From contig NZ_CBDDGH010000005.1 in the NCBI RefSeq assembly GCF_965227725.1, positions 744,001 to 808,000 on the forward strand: a stretch of 64,000 nucleotides of DNA, in the 5' to 3' direction. Within the stretch, counting starts at the first letter, position 1, and each line of letters begins with the position of its first letter. Of the stretch, positions 8,279-16,307 are shown piece by piece. Below the pieces are notes generated by a model. That model ran no database searches. It worked only from the letters and a program-made list of their open reading frames with translations, and was not told the origin of the DNA. Origin of the DNA: Shimia sp965227725. Lineage in GTDB: Bacteria; Pseudomonadota; Alphaproteobacteria; Rhodobacterales; Rhodobacteraceae. The translations under genes and the position numbers were made by a program.

Positions 8279-8321
8279 GGGTTTTCGAGACCGCCCCGTT
8301 CGACCACTCCGGCACCTCTCC
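8279..8321 (-). pseudogene. 5' fragment of tRNA-Ser(CGA), probable attachment-site remnant
   Basis: Read on the minus strand from 8321, the sequence GGAGAGGTGCCGGAGTGGTC followed by the D-loop and an anticodon arm with loop CTCGAAA matches the first 43 nt of a tRNA-Ser with anticodon CGA. The match stops just past the anticodon loop: the 3' side of the stem, the long variable arm, the T arm and the acceptor 3' strand are absent. The break coincides with the change from phage-like to core genes, so this is most likely where an integrase recombined in the anticodon region. Confidence 0.7.
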
Positions 8322-8542
8322 GTCCGCATAGACCGTGGTCTTGGTGAGGGCGTCGTTTAATCACCTTTCGATTTCGGCGCAAGTGGGATTTGCATTGTTT
8401 TGCCCAAAGCCTTCCGATTGATTGTTGGGACATAACGATACGTCGAAACGCTCAAAGCCTATCGACATCGCGGGTGCTTCAAAATCTCGGTGTGTTTCAA
8501 CTTAATCTCGAAACACCTTAGGAAATGAACTAGCGTAGAACC

Positions 8543-9415
8543 ATGAGCACACTCACCGCCCGTCTGGCCCCGTCGTCTGTCTTGCTTCCGCGTCTGGCAA
8601 CTGTTCTGCTTGCTGGTATTTTTGCGTGGTTCAGCGCTTTTGCCCCAACGGCGCAGGCCGCTGATCGTGCGCGGGTTGAAGCTTTCCTGCAGGTGACCGG
8701 CTTTGATGTGGCCATTGAATCCATTGCGCTGTCAGCTTCTTCGGCACCGCTTCTTTTGGGGCTTGAAGAGGAAGATTTCGGGCTGCAATGGACCTCCCTG
8801 ACCAAGGAGGTTTTTGACACGACCTTCATGCACAACCGGGCGCTCGATATTCTGGAGGCAACGCTGGATGATGAGAGCCTTGCCCATGCTGCGGCCTTCT
8901 ATGCCAGCGACCTTGGGCAACGTCTGGTCGAGGTCGAAAACGCCGCGCATATGGGGGATGATGAAGAAAAAGAGTTGATTGGCGGGGCTTTGCTCGCAGA
9001 TCTTGAAGCCGCAGATGACCCGCGCGTGGATCTCTTTCGCCGCATGACCGTGGCAATTGACCCTGAAGATGTTGGCTCAGATGCCATTCTGGAGATCCAG
9101 GTGCGGTTCATTCTAGCGGCCTCTTACGCGGGTGTGATTGATCTGCGCACGGATGAAGACGGCTTGCGCGCGGCCTTGAGCGAAAATGCCGCGGAGATGG
9201 AGGAGGAGATCGCGCTGGCGACCCTGCGCAATGCCGCCTATACCTATCAGGACTTCTCGCTTGAAGAGCTCATCGAGTACACCGAAGCCTTGGAAGACCC
9301 AACCATGATGACGGTCTATGAGCTTATGAACGCGGTGCATTTTGAGGTCATGTCAAACCGCTTTCAGGCTCTGGCTGCTCGGATGGCGGATTTGCAGCCG
9401 GCACAGGAGCTTTGA
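8543..9415 (+). CDS. Exported DUF2059-like protein
   Basis: The 290-residue protein starts with an extended N terminus and a hydrophobic segment ending APTAQA, consistent with a signal peptide cleaved near residue 39. The remainder is acidic and helical. It carries two copies of a pattern typical of DUF2059-like proteins: a helix with FYASDLGQRLVEVE near residue 125, and a second with FSLEELIEYTEALEDP near residue 240. It would act in the periplasm. No enzymatic motif is visible. It is the first chromosomal gene after the tRNA fragment, transcribed toward rplU. Confidence 0.65.
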   Translation: MSTLTARLAPSSVLLPRLATVLLAGIFAWFSAFAPTAQAADRARVEAFLQVTGFDVAIESIALSASSAPLLLGLEEEDFGLQWTSLTKEVFDTTFMHNRALDILEATLDDESLAHAAAFYASDLGQRLVEVENAAHMGDDEEKELIGGALLADLEAADDPRVDLFRRMTVAIDPEDVGSDAILEIQVRFILAASYAGVIDLRTDEDGLRAALSENAAEMEEEIALATLRNAAYTYQDFSLEELIEYTEALEDPTMMTVYELMNAVHFEVMSNRFQALAARMADLQPAQEL

Positions 9416-9456
9416 AAAGCCGCCTCGGAGGGCGCAAAGCGCCTGCAATATAAGGC

Positions 9457-9485
9457 TTGACCCAGAGCAAAATCCGACGCATAAG
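9457..9485 (+). promoter_or_regulatory. Candidate promoter for rplU-rpmA
   Basis: TTGACC (9457-9462) and CATAAG (9480-9485) are separated by 17 bp, a fair match to a housekeeping promoter. The predicted start would leave a leader of roughly 160 nt before rplU. Confidence 0.4.
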
Positions 9486-9650
9486 CGCGCCACCGGCGTG
9501 GAGTGTGCACTTTGCGCCGCGTTTTTGTTGTAACACAGCCCCAACAAGGGGCGCGCTGTTCGAGGCGGCACCGTCGTAAGACAAAGCCACAAACGCCAAA
9601 CCCGCAAGGGGGAGGGGCCACAGGACGCGATCAGATCGAAGGAATAGGAC

Positions 9651-10256
9651 ATGTTCGCAGTCCTGAAGACCGGCGGCAAACAGTATAAAGTACAGGCAGG
9701 CGATGTTCTGCGTGTCGAAAAACTGGCTGCAGACGCTGGCGAAAAAATCCAATTCAACGACGTGCTGATGGTTGGCGGTGACAACACCGTTGTTGGCGCA
9801 CCTTTCGTTGAAGGCGCAGCCGTGCAGGCAGACGTGATCGACCAGATCAAAGGCGAAAAGCTGATCAAATTCGTGAAGCGTCGTCGTAAGCACAGCTCCA
9901 AGCGCACCGTGGGCCACCGTCAGAAACTGACTCTGGTTCGCATCACCGACATTCTCGCGTCCGGCGCAGACAAGTCTGGTGTAAAAGCGGCAGTGGGCGC
10001 AGGCTCCGTTGCAGCACCTGCAGAAGCCAAACCAGCCAAGAAAGCGGCGAAGGCAGAAGCAAAAGCAGAGGCACCTGCCGCTGCAGCAGCTGATGACCTG
10101 ACCGCAATCAACGGTGTAGGCCCGGCAGCAGCGAAAAAGCTGGCAGATGCAGGCATCACCTCTTTTGCACAGCTCGCAGCGGTTGACGTAGACAGCTTTG
10201 ACGCTGTTAAAGTGAAGCCTGAGTGGGTTGCACAAGCAGCCGAACTGGCGAAGTAA
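9651..10256 (+). CDS. rplU: 50S ribosomal protein L21 with HhH-containing tail
   Basis: The first roughly 103 residues are ordinary L21 (MFAVLKTGGKQYKV start, then VKRRRKHSSKRTVGHRQ), a large-subunit protein contacting 23S rRNA. A further 95 residues follow: an Ala/Lys/Glu-rich linker (about residues 115-145), then a helix-hairpin-helix-like segment, LTAINGVGPAAAKKLADAGI. The usual bacterial L21 stops near residue 103. Extended forms like this are known from Rhodobacteraceae. The HhH unit could add a nucleic-acid contact on the ribosome, which is inference. GGAAT precedes the ATG; rpmA follows after 23 bases. Confidence 0.97.
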   Translation: MFAVLKTGGKQYKVQAGDVLRVEKLAADAGEKIQFNDVLMVGGDNTVVGAPFVEGAAVQADVIDQIKGEKLIKFVKRRRKHSSKRTVGHRQKLTLVRITDILASGADKSGVKAAVGAGSVAAPAEAKPAKKAAKAEAKAEAPAAAAADDLTAINGVGPAAAKKLADAGITSFAQLAAVDVDSFDAVKVKPEWVAQAAELAK

Positions 10257-10279
10257 GCGAAGTATAGGAGACTAACGAT

Positions 10280-10549
10280 ATGGCACATAAAAAAGCTGGT
10301 GGTAGTTCCCGTAACGGTCGCGACTCCGCGGGTCGTCGTCTTGGCGTGAAAAAATACGGTGGCGAAAACGTGATCCCAGGCAACATCATCGTGCGTCAGC
10401 GCGGTACCAAGATGTGGCCAGGCGAAGGCGTTGGCATGGGCAAAGATCACACCATCTTTGCAACCGTCGACGGCAACGTGAAGTTCCACAAAGGCCTCAA
10501 GGGCCGCACCTTTATTTCGGTCCTGCCAGTGGCGGAGGCCGCAGAGTAA
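10280..10549 (+). CDS. rpmA: 50S ribosomal protein L27
   Basis: This 89-residue protein opens MAHKKAGGSSRNGRDS and carries the RLGVKKYGGE and RQRGTKMWPG motifs typical of L27, whose N-terminal tail reaches toward the peptidyl-transferase centre. Length and sequence are normal. No N-terminal extension of the kind cleaved in Firmicutes is present. It forms the usual rplU-rpmA pair, and an intrinsic terminator follows 28 bases downstream. Confidence 0.98.
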   Translation: MAHKKAGGSSRNGRDSAGRRLGVKKYGGENVIPGNIIVRQRGTKMWPGEGVGMGKDHTIFATVDGNVKFHKGLKGRTFISVLPVAEAAE

Positions 10550-10576
10550 GCCGACCTTAAGGGTAATGAGACATTT

Positions 10577-10607
10577 AAGGGACCGGCGAAACAGCCGGTC
10601 CCTTTTT
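10577..10607 (+). terminator. Intrinsic terminator after rplU-rpmA
   Basis: An 11-bp perfect stem, AAGGGACCGGC with GCCGGTCCCTT, encloses the loop GAAACA and runs into five T residues. Confidence 0.9.
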
Positions 10608-10632
10608 CGTTTGATGAGGTTCAGTCAGAAAG

Positions 10633-11226
10633 ATGAGCGTCGCAGTGATCAGTTTTGGCGTCTTTGCCGCAAGCCAGGTGGGCACACCCGGGCCTGCGAA
10701 TATGGCGTTATTGGCCACAGGTGCACGCTTTGGCTTTCGAGCCGCTTTGCCTTTTGTGGCGGGCGTGGCCTTGGGCAAACAGCTGATCATCTGGCCCATC
10801 GGCTTTGGTCTGATGGAGCTGGCCGAAACGGTGCCCGGTCTTTTTGCCGGGCTGAAATGGGCAAGTGCCGCCTATATTTGCTGGCTGGCTTGGAAAGTGG
10901 CGCATCTGCGCCTTTCTGCGGATAAGGATGCGGTGACCAAAGCACCCGGTTTTGCCGCCGGTCTGCTGGTGCATCCGCTCAACCCCAAAGCCTGGGCGAT
11001 GATCGTCGCAGGCTTCACAAATTTTGTAACACCTTCGACACCGGCGTTGCAGGCCACGGCCACCATCGCCATCTGTCTTTTGGCGGCGCAAGCCGTTTTT
11101 CATCCGATCTGGACCTATGCCGGGGACCGGATCGCCCAAACCGTCGCCGGAAAACCCGCCGAACGTTATTTGATGCGCACTTTGGCCGCGCTCACTGTGG
11201 CCTCTGTGCTTTACGTAGTTCTTTGA
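10633..11226 (+). CDS. LysE/RhtB-family exporter
   Basis: The 197-residue membrane protein has about six hydrophobic segments and the family signature near the N terminus (GTPGPANMALLATG). LysE/RhtB proteins export amino acids or their derivatives across the inner membrane. The substrate cannot be told from sequence. A conserved segment LLVHPLNPKAWAM in the middle matches the second family motif region. The gene follows the rpmA terminator and ends 14 bases before a GNAT gene, so the two are probably co-transcribed. Confidence 0.85.
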   Translation: MSVAVISFGVFAASQVGTPGPANMALLATGARFGFRAALPFVAGVALGKQLIIWPIGFGLMELAETVPGLFAGLKWASAAYICWLAWKVAHLRLSADKDAVTKAPGFAAGLLVHPLNPKAWAMIVAGFTNFVTPSTPALQATATIAICLLAAQAVFHPIWTYAGDRIAQTVAGKPAERYLMRTLAALTVASVLYVVL

Positions 11227-11240
11227 GGAGGAGAACAGGC

Positions 11241-11780
11241 ATGAAACTGGATACTATCGTCAACCAGCCTGTGATCGAAACCGAACGCTTTGTGCTGCGC
11301 CCGCTGCGCCGCTCCGATCAGGGCCTGATCGAGATGCACACCGCAGACCGCGAATTGGCGCGCATGACCACAAGCATCGCGCATCCGGTGCCGCCCGGCG
11401 CAACCGAAGCCTTTATCACGCGCGCCCAATCTGAAGGCCGCGTGGAAGATGTCTGGGCCATTGATGGCAGCTCTGATCAGCAGCCCGAGGTCATGGGCCT
11501 CATCGGTCTGACACGTGTCGATGAAGGTCAGGTCGAGATCAGCTATTGGATTGGCAAAGCCTTCTGGAACACCGGACTGGCCTCTGAAGCCGTGCGCCTC
11601 TTGATTGCGGCCAACCCGCTGAACAGCAGCACCATCTTTGCCAGCGTCTTTCAGGACAACCCGGCCTCTGCCCGTGTGCTGACCAACTGTGGTTTCCAGT
11701 ATCTGGGTGACGCGGAAAGCTTCTCTTTGGCACGCAACGCCAATGTGCCCACTTGGACCTACAGCCTGAAACTGGATTGA
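11241..11780 (+). CDS. GNAT-family N-acetyltransferase (RimJ/RimL type)
   Basis: The start at ATG 11241 was chosen for the GAGGAGGAG ribosome-binding site; the product has 179 residues. It opens with the RimJ-like strand ETERFVLRPLRRSD and shows the acetyl-CoA-binding region in a degenerate form (YWIGKAFWNTGLASEAVRLL). The later N-A-S-RVL element (DNPASARVLTNCGFQYLG) is typical of this subfamily, which acetylates protein N termini or small amines. The substrate is unknown. It sits between the LysE exporter and obgE. Confidence 0.85.
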   Translation: MKLDTIVNQPVIETERFVLRPLRRSDQGLIEMHTADRELARMTTSIAHPVPPGATEAFITRAQSEGRVEDVWAIDGSSDQQPEVMGLIGLTRVDEGQVEISYWIGKAFWNTGLASEAVRLLIAANPLNSSTIFASVFQDNPASARVLTNCGFQYLGDAESFSLARNANVPTWTYSLKLD

Positions 11781-11835
11781 GCCTTGCCGTCAGGCAGGGT
11801 ATGAGCGCAGAACGCGCCGCAAAAGGACAAATGTT

Positions 11836-12882
11836 ATGAAATTCCTCGACCTTGCCAAAGTCTACATCCGCTCGGGTGGCGGCGGGGGTGGCTGTGTGTC
11901 CTTCCGACGCGAGAAATACATCGAATACGGCGGCCCCGATGGCGGGGACGGCGGCAACGGTGGTTATGTCTGGGCCGAGGCCGTGGACGGGCTGAACACG
12001 CTGATTGATTTCCGCTATCAGCAACACTTCTTTGCCAAATCCGGCCAGCCCGGCATGGGCAACCAGCGCACCGGTAAATCCGGTGACGACATCGTGCTGC
12101 GTGTGCCGGTGGGCACCGAGATTTTGGACGAGGATCAGGAAACCCTGATTGCTGACCTGACCGAAGTGGGGCAGCGCGTGCTGCTCGCCAAAGGCGGCAA
12201 CGGCGGTTTTGGCAACCTGCACTTCAAATCCTCGACCAACCAGGCGCCGCGCCGTGCCAATCCCGGCCAGCCGGGTGTGGAGCGCACCATCTGGCTGCGC
12301 CTGAAGCTGATTGCCGATGTGGGCCTGCTGGGCCTGCCAAACGCAGGCAAATCGACCTTCCTTGCGGCAACCTCCAATGCGCGGCCCAAGATCGCGGATT
12401 ACCCGTTCACGACGCTACACCCGAACCTCGGAGTTGTGGGCGTTGATGGGGTAGAATTTGTGGTGGCCGACATTCCCGGCCTGATCGAAGGCGCAAGCGA
12501 GGGAAGGGGGCTTGGTGACCTTTTCCTTGGCCACGTGGAGCGCTGCGCCGTGCTTCTGCATCTGGTGGATGGCACCTCTGGCACCTTGCTGGAGGATTAC
12601 AAAACCATCGTGCAGGAAATCACCAACTACGCTGACATCCTCGCGGACAAACCCCGCGTGACCGTGCTCAACAAGATCGACTCGCTGGATGCAGAAGAAC
12701 GCGAGTTCCTCAAAGAGGAGCTGGAGGCCGTTGTCGGCGGCCCCGTGATGCTGATGTCTGGCGCGAGCCACGAGGGCACCACCGAAGTCCTGCGCGCCCT
12801 GCGTGCGGAAATCGACGAGGACCGCCTGCGTCAGAAAATCGAAGAGACCGCTGACGAGGAAGAGGCACCGTGGCAACCCTGA
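11836..12882 (+). CDS. obgE: GTPase Obg/CgtA
   Basis: The 348-residue protein has the glycine-rich Obg domain (about 1-158, with the GGGGGGCVSFRREK motif), then the GTPase domain: P-loop GLPNAGKST near residue 167, G3 DIPGLIEGA near 212, and G4 NKID near 280. Obg binds the large ribosomal subunit and takes part in ribosome maturation and stress control. The C-terminal tail is short. It follows the rplU-rpmA cluster, the usual place. Its stop overlaps the proB start by 13 bases. Confidence 0.97.
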   Translation: MKFLDLAKVYIRSGGGGGGCVSFRREKYIEYGGPDGGDGGNGGYVWAEAVDGLNTLIDFRYQQHFFAKSGQPGMGNQRTGKSGDDIVLRVPVGTEILDEDQETLIADLTEVGQRVLLAKGGNGGFGNLHFKSSTNQAPRRANPGQPGVERTIWLRLKLIADVGLLGLPNAGKSTFLAATSNARPKIADYPFTTLHPNLGVVGVDGVEFVVADIPGLIEGASEGRGLGDLFLGHVERCAVLLHLVDGTSGTLLEDYKTIVQEITNYADILADKPRVTVLNKIDSLDAEEREFLKEELEAVVGGPVMLMSGASHEGTTEVLRALRAEIDEDRLRQKIEETADEEEAPWQP

Positions 12883-13976
12883 AGACTGCAAAACGGGTTG
12901 TTGTAAAAATCGGGTCAGCCCTGCTGGTTGACCGCAGCACCGGCCTGTTGAAAGCCGATTGGCTCAAGGCCCTGGCCGAAGATGTGGCGATGCTGAAGGC
13001 GCGCGGCACCGATGTTGTGCTGGTGTCCTCAGGCTCCATCGCTTTGGGGCGCGGCGCGCTTGGCCTGCCTGCCAGCGACCTGACGCTGGATCAGTCTCAG
13101 GCCGCCGCTGCCGTGGGCCAGATCCGTCTTGCGCGCGCCTATGAAGAGGCACTTGCGCCACATGGCATCACCACCGCGCAGGTGCTTGTGACGCTGGAGG
13201 ACAGCGCCAATCGCCGCCGTTACCTGAACTCCCGCGCAACGCTGGATCAACTGCTCACATTGGGTGTTGTGCCCATCGTGAATGAAAACGACACGGTCGC
13301 CACCGATGAAATCCGCTATGGCGACAACGATCGGCTTGCCGCTCAGATTGCGCTGACCACAGGTGCGGATCATCTGATCCTGCTCTCGGATGTGGATGGC
13401 TTTTATTCCGCCAACCCCATGACCGACCCAAGCGCCAAACGCTTTGAGGTGATCGAGACCATCACGCCCGAAATCGAAGACATGGCGGGCGAGGGGGTCT
13501 CTGGCCTCTCCAAGGGCGGCATGATCACCAAGCTCATGGCGGCCAAAACCGCCACCGCAGGCGGCTGCGCCATGGCCATCACCGAAGGCTCCGCCATCCG
13601 CCCCGTGCAGGCGCTGGAAAACGGCGCCAATGCCACGTGGTTCACAGCCCAAGGCACCCCACAGCTCGCCCGCAAGCGCTGGATCAACTCGATGAAACCG
13701 CAGGGTGCTCTGGTGGTGGACGCGGGTGCCGCGCGCGCGTTGGCCGCGGGCAAAAGCCTGCTGCCTGCCGGGGTCACAGCAGTAAACGGCGATTTCAGCC
13801 GCGGCGACCCGATCGAGATCACCGACAACACCGGCCACCGTCTGGGGCAGGGTCTTGCGGGCTACACCGCACAGGATGCCGCCAAGATCAAAGGCCACCA
13901 CAGCCGCGAGATCGAGGACATTCTTGGCTACCCGGGCCGGGCTGCGCTCATCCATCGCGACGACATGGCGCTTTAG
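12870..13976 (+). CDS. proB: Glutamate 5-kinase
   Basis: This 368-residue enzyme phosphorylates L-glutamate in the first step of proline synthesis. The amino-acid kinase domain occupies about residues 1-260 (VVVKIGSALL, VLVSSGSIALG, NENDTVATDEIRYGDND), followed by a C-terminal PUA domain (about 275-360). The start is a GTG inside the end of obgE, giving MATLKTAKRVVVKIGS; no ATG fits the conserved N terminus better. The partner proA follows after 76 bases that contain a dispersed repeat. Confidence 0.97.
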   Translation: MATLKTAKRVVVKIGSALLVDRSTGLLKADWLKALAEDVAMLKARGTDVVLVSSGSIALGRGALGLPASDLTLDQSQAAAAVGQIRLARAYEEALAPHGITTAQVLVTLEDSANRRRYLNSRATLDQLLTLGVVPIVNENDTVATDEIRYGDNDRLAAQIALTTGADHLILLSDVDGFYSANPMTDPSAKRFEVIETITPEIEDMAGEGVSGLSKGGMITKLMAAKTATAGGCAMAITEGSAIRPVQALENGANATWFTAQGTPQLARKRWINSMKPQGALVVDAGAARALAAGKSLLPAGVTAVNGDFSRGDPIEITDNTGHRLGQGLAGYTAQDAAKIKGHHSREIEDILGYPGRAALIHRDDMAL

Positions 13977-13977
13977 C

Positions 13978-14010
13978 CTTCCTCTTGCTAAAAATATCCT
14001 CGCCGAAGGC
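13978..14010 (+). repeat. Dispersed intergenic repeat, copy 1
   Basis: CTTCCTCTTGCTAA is followed by AAATATCCTCGCCGAAGGC. The 19-bp core differs at two positions from the copies at 47.3 and 58.6 kb. It lies between proB and proA. Confidence 0.7.
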
Positions 14011-14052
14011 GAAACAAATCCAACCAAAGACCCTCAACAAAGGACAGATCTG

Positions 14053-15318
14053 ATGAAAGACATCGCAGACATCCCCGCCCTGATGGCCCAGATTGGCGCA
14101 GACGCCAAAGCGGCAAGCGCGGAGCTGGCCTTTGCCCCGCCGGAGGTGAAACGCGCCGCGCTAGAGGCCGCCGCAGATGCGGTTTGGGCCCGTCGCGTCG
14201 AGATCATTGAGGCCAACAAAAAAGACCTCGAATTTGGCCGCAACAAAGGCCTGTCTGATGCGATGATGGACCGCCTGATGCTAGATGAGGACCGCATCGG
14301 TGGCATCGTCACTGGCCTGCGCACGGTTGCGGCACAGGAGGATCCTGTCGGCGAAGTGCTCACCGAGTGGGACATGCCTTCGGGCCTCAATATCCGCCGC
14401 GTGCGCACGCCGCTGGGTGTTGTGGGTGTGATCTATGAAAGCCGCCCCAATGTGACCGCAGACGCCGGTGCGCTTTGTCTGAAATCCGGCAACGCCGTGA
14501 TCCTGCGCGGCGGCTCTGAAAGCTTTCACAGCTCCGGTGCCATCCACGCCTGTCTCGTAGATGGCATGAAATCAGCCGGCCTGCCCGAAGCCGCGATCCA
14601 GCTTGTACCCACCCGTGACCGCGCCGCTGTTCAGGAACTGCTGACCATGATCGACACGGTGGATGTGATCGTACCGCGTGGCGGCAAAGGCCTCGTGGGT
14701 CTTGTGCAGCGTGAAGCCCGCGTGCCGGTTTTTGCCCACCTCGAAGGCATCGTCCATATCTATGTGGACGCAGCCGCCGACGCGCAAAAAGCGATGGATG
14801 TGATCCTTAACGCAAAGACCCGGCGCACCGGGATTTGCGGCGCTGCGGAATGCCTGCTGATCAACGAAAGCCTTGTTGACACGCTTGGCACCGCGCTCGT
14901 TCAGATGCTGCTTGATGCAGGTGTGCGCGTGCATGCGGATGAGACACTCGCCAAGATCGCAGGCACCACAGCGGCCACGTCCGAGGATTGGGGTAAAGAG
15001 TACCTCGACATGGACATCGCCGCCAAAGTGGTTCCTGATGTTGATGGTGCCATCGCGCATATCCGTCAGTATGGCTCCAACCACACCGACTGTATCCTTA
15101 CCGAAGATGATGCCACCGCCACGCGTTTCTTTGAACGACTGGACAGCGCCATCCTGATGCGCAACGCCTCCACGCAGTTTGCCGATGGCGGCGAATTTGG
15201 CATGGGTGCGGAAATCGGCATCGCCACCGGCAAAATGCACGCCCGTGGTCCGGTGGGTGCGGCTCAGCTCACCAGCTTCAAATATCTGGTCGAAGGTGAC
15301 GGCACCACGCGCGCCTGA
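14053..15318 (+). CDS. proA: Glutamate-5-semialdehyde dehydrogenase (gamma-glutamyl phosphate reductase)
   Basis: This 421-residue NADPH-dependent enzyme converts gamma-glutamyl phosphate to glutamate semialdehyde, the second step of proline synthesis. The aldehyde-dehydrogenase fold is clear, with the catalytic cysteine in RRTGICGAAE near residue 260 and the VIYESRPNVT motif near 135. The start at ATG 14053 follows AGGACAG. It is co-directional with proB. A strong bidirectional terminator ends the unit. Confidence 0.97.
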   Translation: MKDIADIPALMAQIGADAKAASAELAFAPPEVKRAALEAAADAVWARRVEIIEANKKDLEFGRNKGLSDAMMDRLMLDEDRIGGIVTGLRTVAAQEDPVGEVLTEWDMPSGLNIRRVRTPLGVVGVIYESRPNVTADAGALCLKSGNAVILRGGSESFHSSGAIHACLVDGMKSAGLPEAAIQLVPTRDRAAVQELLTMIDTVDVIVPRGGKGLVGLVQREARVPVFAHLEGIVHIYVDAAADAQKAMDVILNAKTRRTGICGAAECLLINESLVDTLGTALVQMLLDAGVRVHADETLAKIAGTTAATSEDWGKEYLDMDIAAKVVPDVDGAIAHIRQYGSNHTDCILTEDDATATRFFERLDSAILMRNASTQFADGGEFGMGAEIGIATGKMHARGPVGAAQLTSFKYLVEGDGTTRA

Positions 15319-15339
15319 CACCGCGACGACACCTGAGAA

Positions 15340-15372
15340 AAAAGAAAGGCGCCGATCTCGGGCGCCTTTTTT
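15340..15372. terminator. Bidirectional terminator between proA and chpT
   Basis: The stem AAAGGCGCC / GGCGCCTTT with loop GATCTCG has T residues on the right and a run of A residues on the left, so it can stop transcription from both convergent genes. Confidence 0.85.
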
Positions 15373-15377
15373 CGTGT

Positions 15378-15974
15378 TTAGAAGCGCACTTCCAAACTCA
15401 TATCGGTCATGGCCACGCTGAGCGGACGGCCAAGCAGTTTCGCGCCCTGCGGCAGAAGCCCAAACTGAACTTTCGCAGGCACCAAGCCCTCAGGCACGTC
15501 GCCGTGAGACACCGGCCCCCAAAGCGCGGTGTCCGCGCGCAGTTTTTCGCTTTCCGCCAGCAGATACCAACCCGTGCCTTCTTTCGCGATGCTGATCGTG
15601 CCGCCAAAGGGCATGGAAGCCTCAAAACACATGAGAGTGAGGAAGGCGAGGCGCAGTTCGGGCCGCGCCACAGCGCCTTCAACCTCCCAAAAGGTTTCCA
15701 CCCGCGAGCTTGGTGCCAAATCCGCAAGGATGGACTGGATCTCCTGCGCGCCCACCATCTGCTCATCCCCCGGCTGACCAAAAGCCACCCGGAAGAGACG
15801 GATGCGGGCGTTGGCGTTTTTCACGCTGTCCTCGATCATCTCCATTTCCGGGCCTTTGGCGTCGCCTGTCAGCGAGAGCAACTCAAGCCCGTTGCCGATG
15901 GCACCGACCGGACTGATCAGGTCGTGGCAAATCCGTGACCCTACCAATGCGGAGAAATCCGTATTATCTGACAT
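15378..15974 (-). CDS. chpT: ChpT-like histidine phosphotransferase
   Basis: This 198-residue protein fits the ChpT family, which in alphaproteobacteria passes phosphate from CckA to CtrA and CpdR. The phosphoacceptor histidine lies in LVGSRICHDLISPVGAIGNG near residue 22, a degenerate DHp helix. The rest is a degenerate ATPase-like domain. The start MSDNTDF at 15974 was preferred to a longer frame because AAAAGGAATACAG precedes it. It is divergent from the DUF3553 gene, with 29 bases between start codons. In Rhodobacteraceae this pathway controls motility and gene-transfer agents rather than being essential. Confidence 0.85.
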   Translation of the reverse strand: MSDNTDFSALVGSRICHDLISPVGAIGNGLELLSLTGDAKGPEMEMIEDSVKNANARIRLFRVAFGQPGDEQMVGAQEIQSILADLAPSSRVETFWEVEGAVARPELRLAFLTLMCFEASMPFGGTISIAKEGTGWYLLAESEKLRADTALWGPVSHGDVPEGLVPAKVQFGLLPQGAKLLGRPLSVAMTDMSLEVRF

Positions 15975-16003
15975 CTGTATTCCTTTTAGAGACGAGTGGC
16001 CCA

Positions 16004-16186
16004 ATGGACGATCTCAATGCCTTTCTTGAACCCGGAATGTTGGTGACCCATCCAGACCAACCCGACTGGGGACTGGGACAGGTGCAATCCAACATCGGCG
16101 GCAAAGTCACCGTCAATTTCCGAGACGCGGGCAAAGTTGTCATCGATGGAACGCGTATCATGTTGATGCCCGCATCAGAAACCTAA
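16004..16186 (+). CDS. DUF3553 family protein
   Basis: The 60-residue product (MDDLNAFLEPGMLVTHPDQP...) matches DUF3553, a small all-beta domain resembling the module that UvrD-like helicases and CarD-like proteins use for RNA polymerase contact. The WGLGQVQS and GKVTVNFRDAGK strands are visible. Its function is not established. It is divergent from chpT and the two probably share a promoter region. Confidence 0.8.
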   Translation: MDDLNAFLEPGMLVTHPDQPDWGLGQVQSNIGGKVTVNFRDAGKVVIDGTRIMLMPASET

Positions 16187-16307
16187 TTTGGTTAACAAAT
16201 TGTGCATGCACATCCGAAAACGTCAACAAGCCGACCCAACGACGCCGGTTGATTTTGCGCACATCCCTGCCTAAGAACCCTAAAAACAAAGAGGAAGCCT
16301 CATTCCC

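Noticed and set aside
9348..10235. Long minus-strand frame opposite rplU (295 codons)
   Set aside because: It lies antisense to L21, is Cys- and Phe-rich in a way typical of antisense frames, and shows no family motif.
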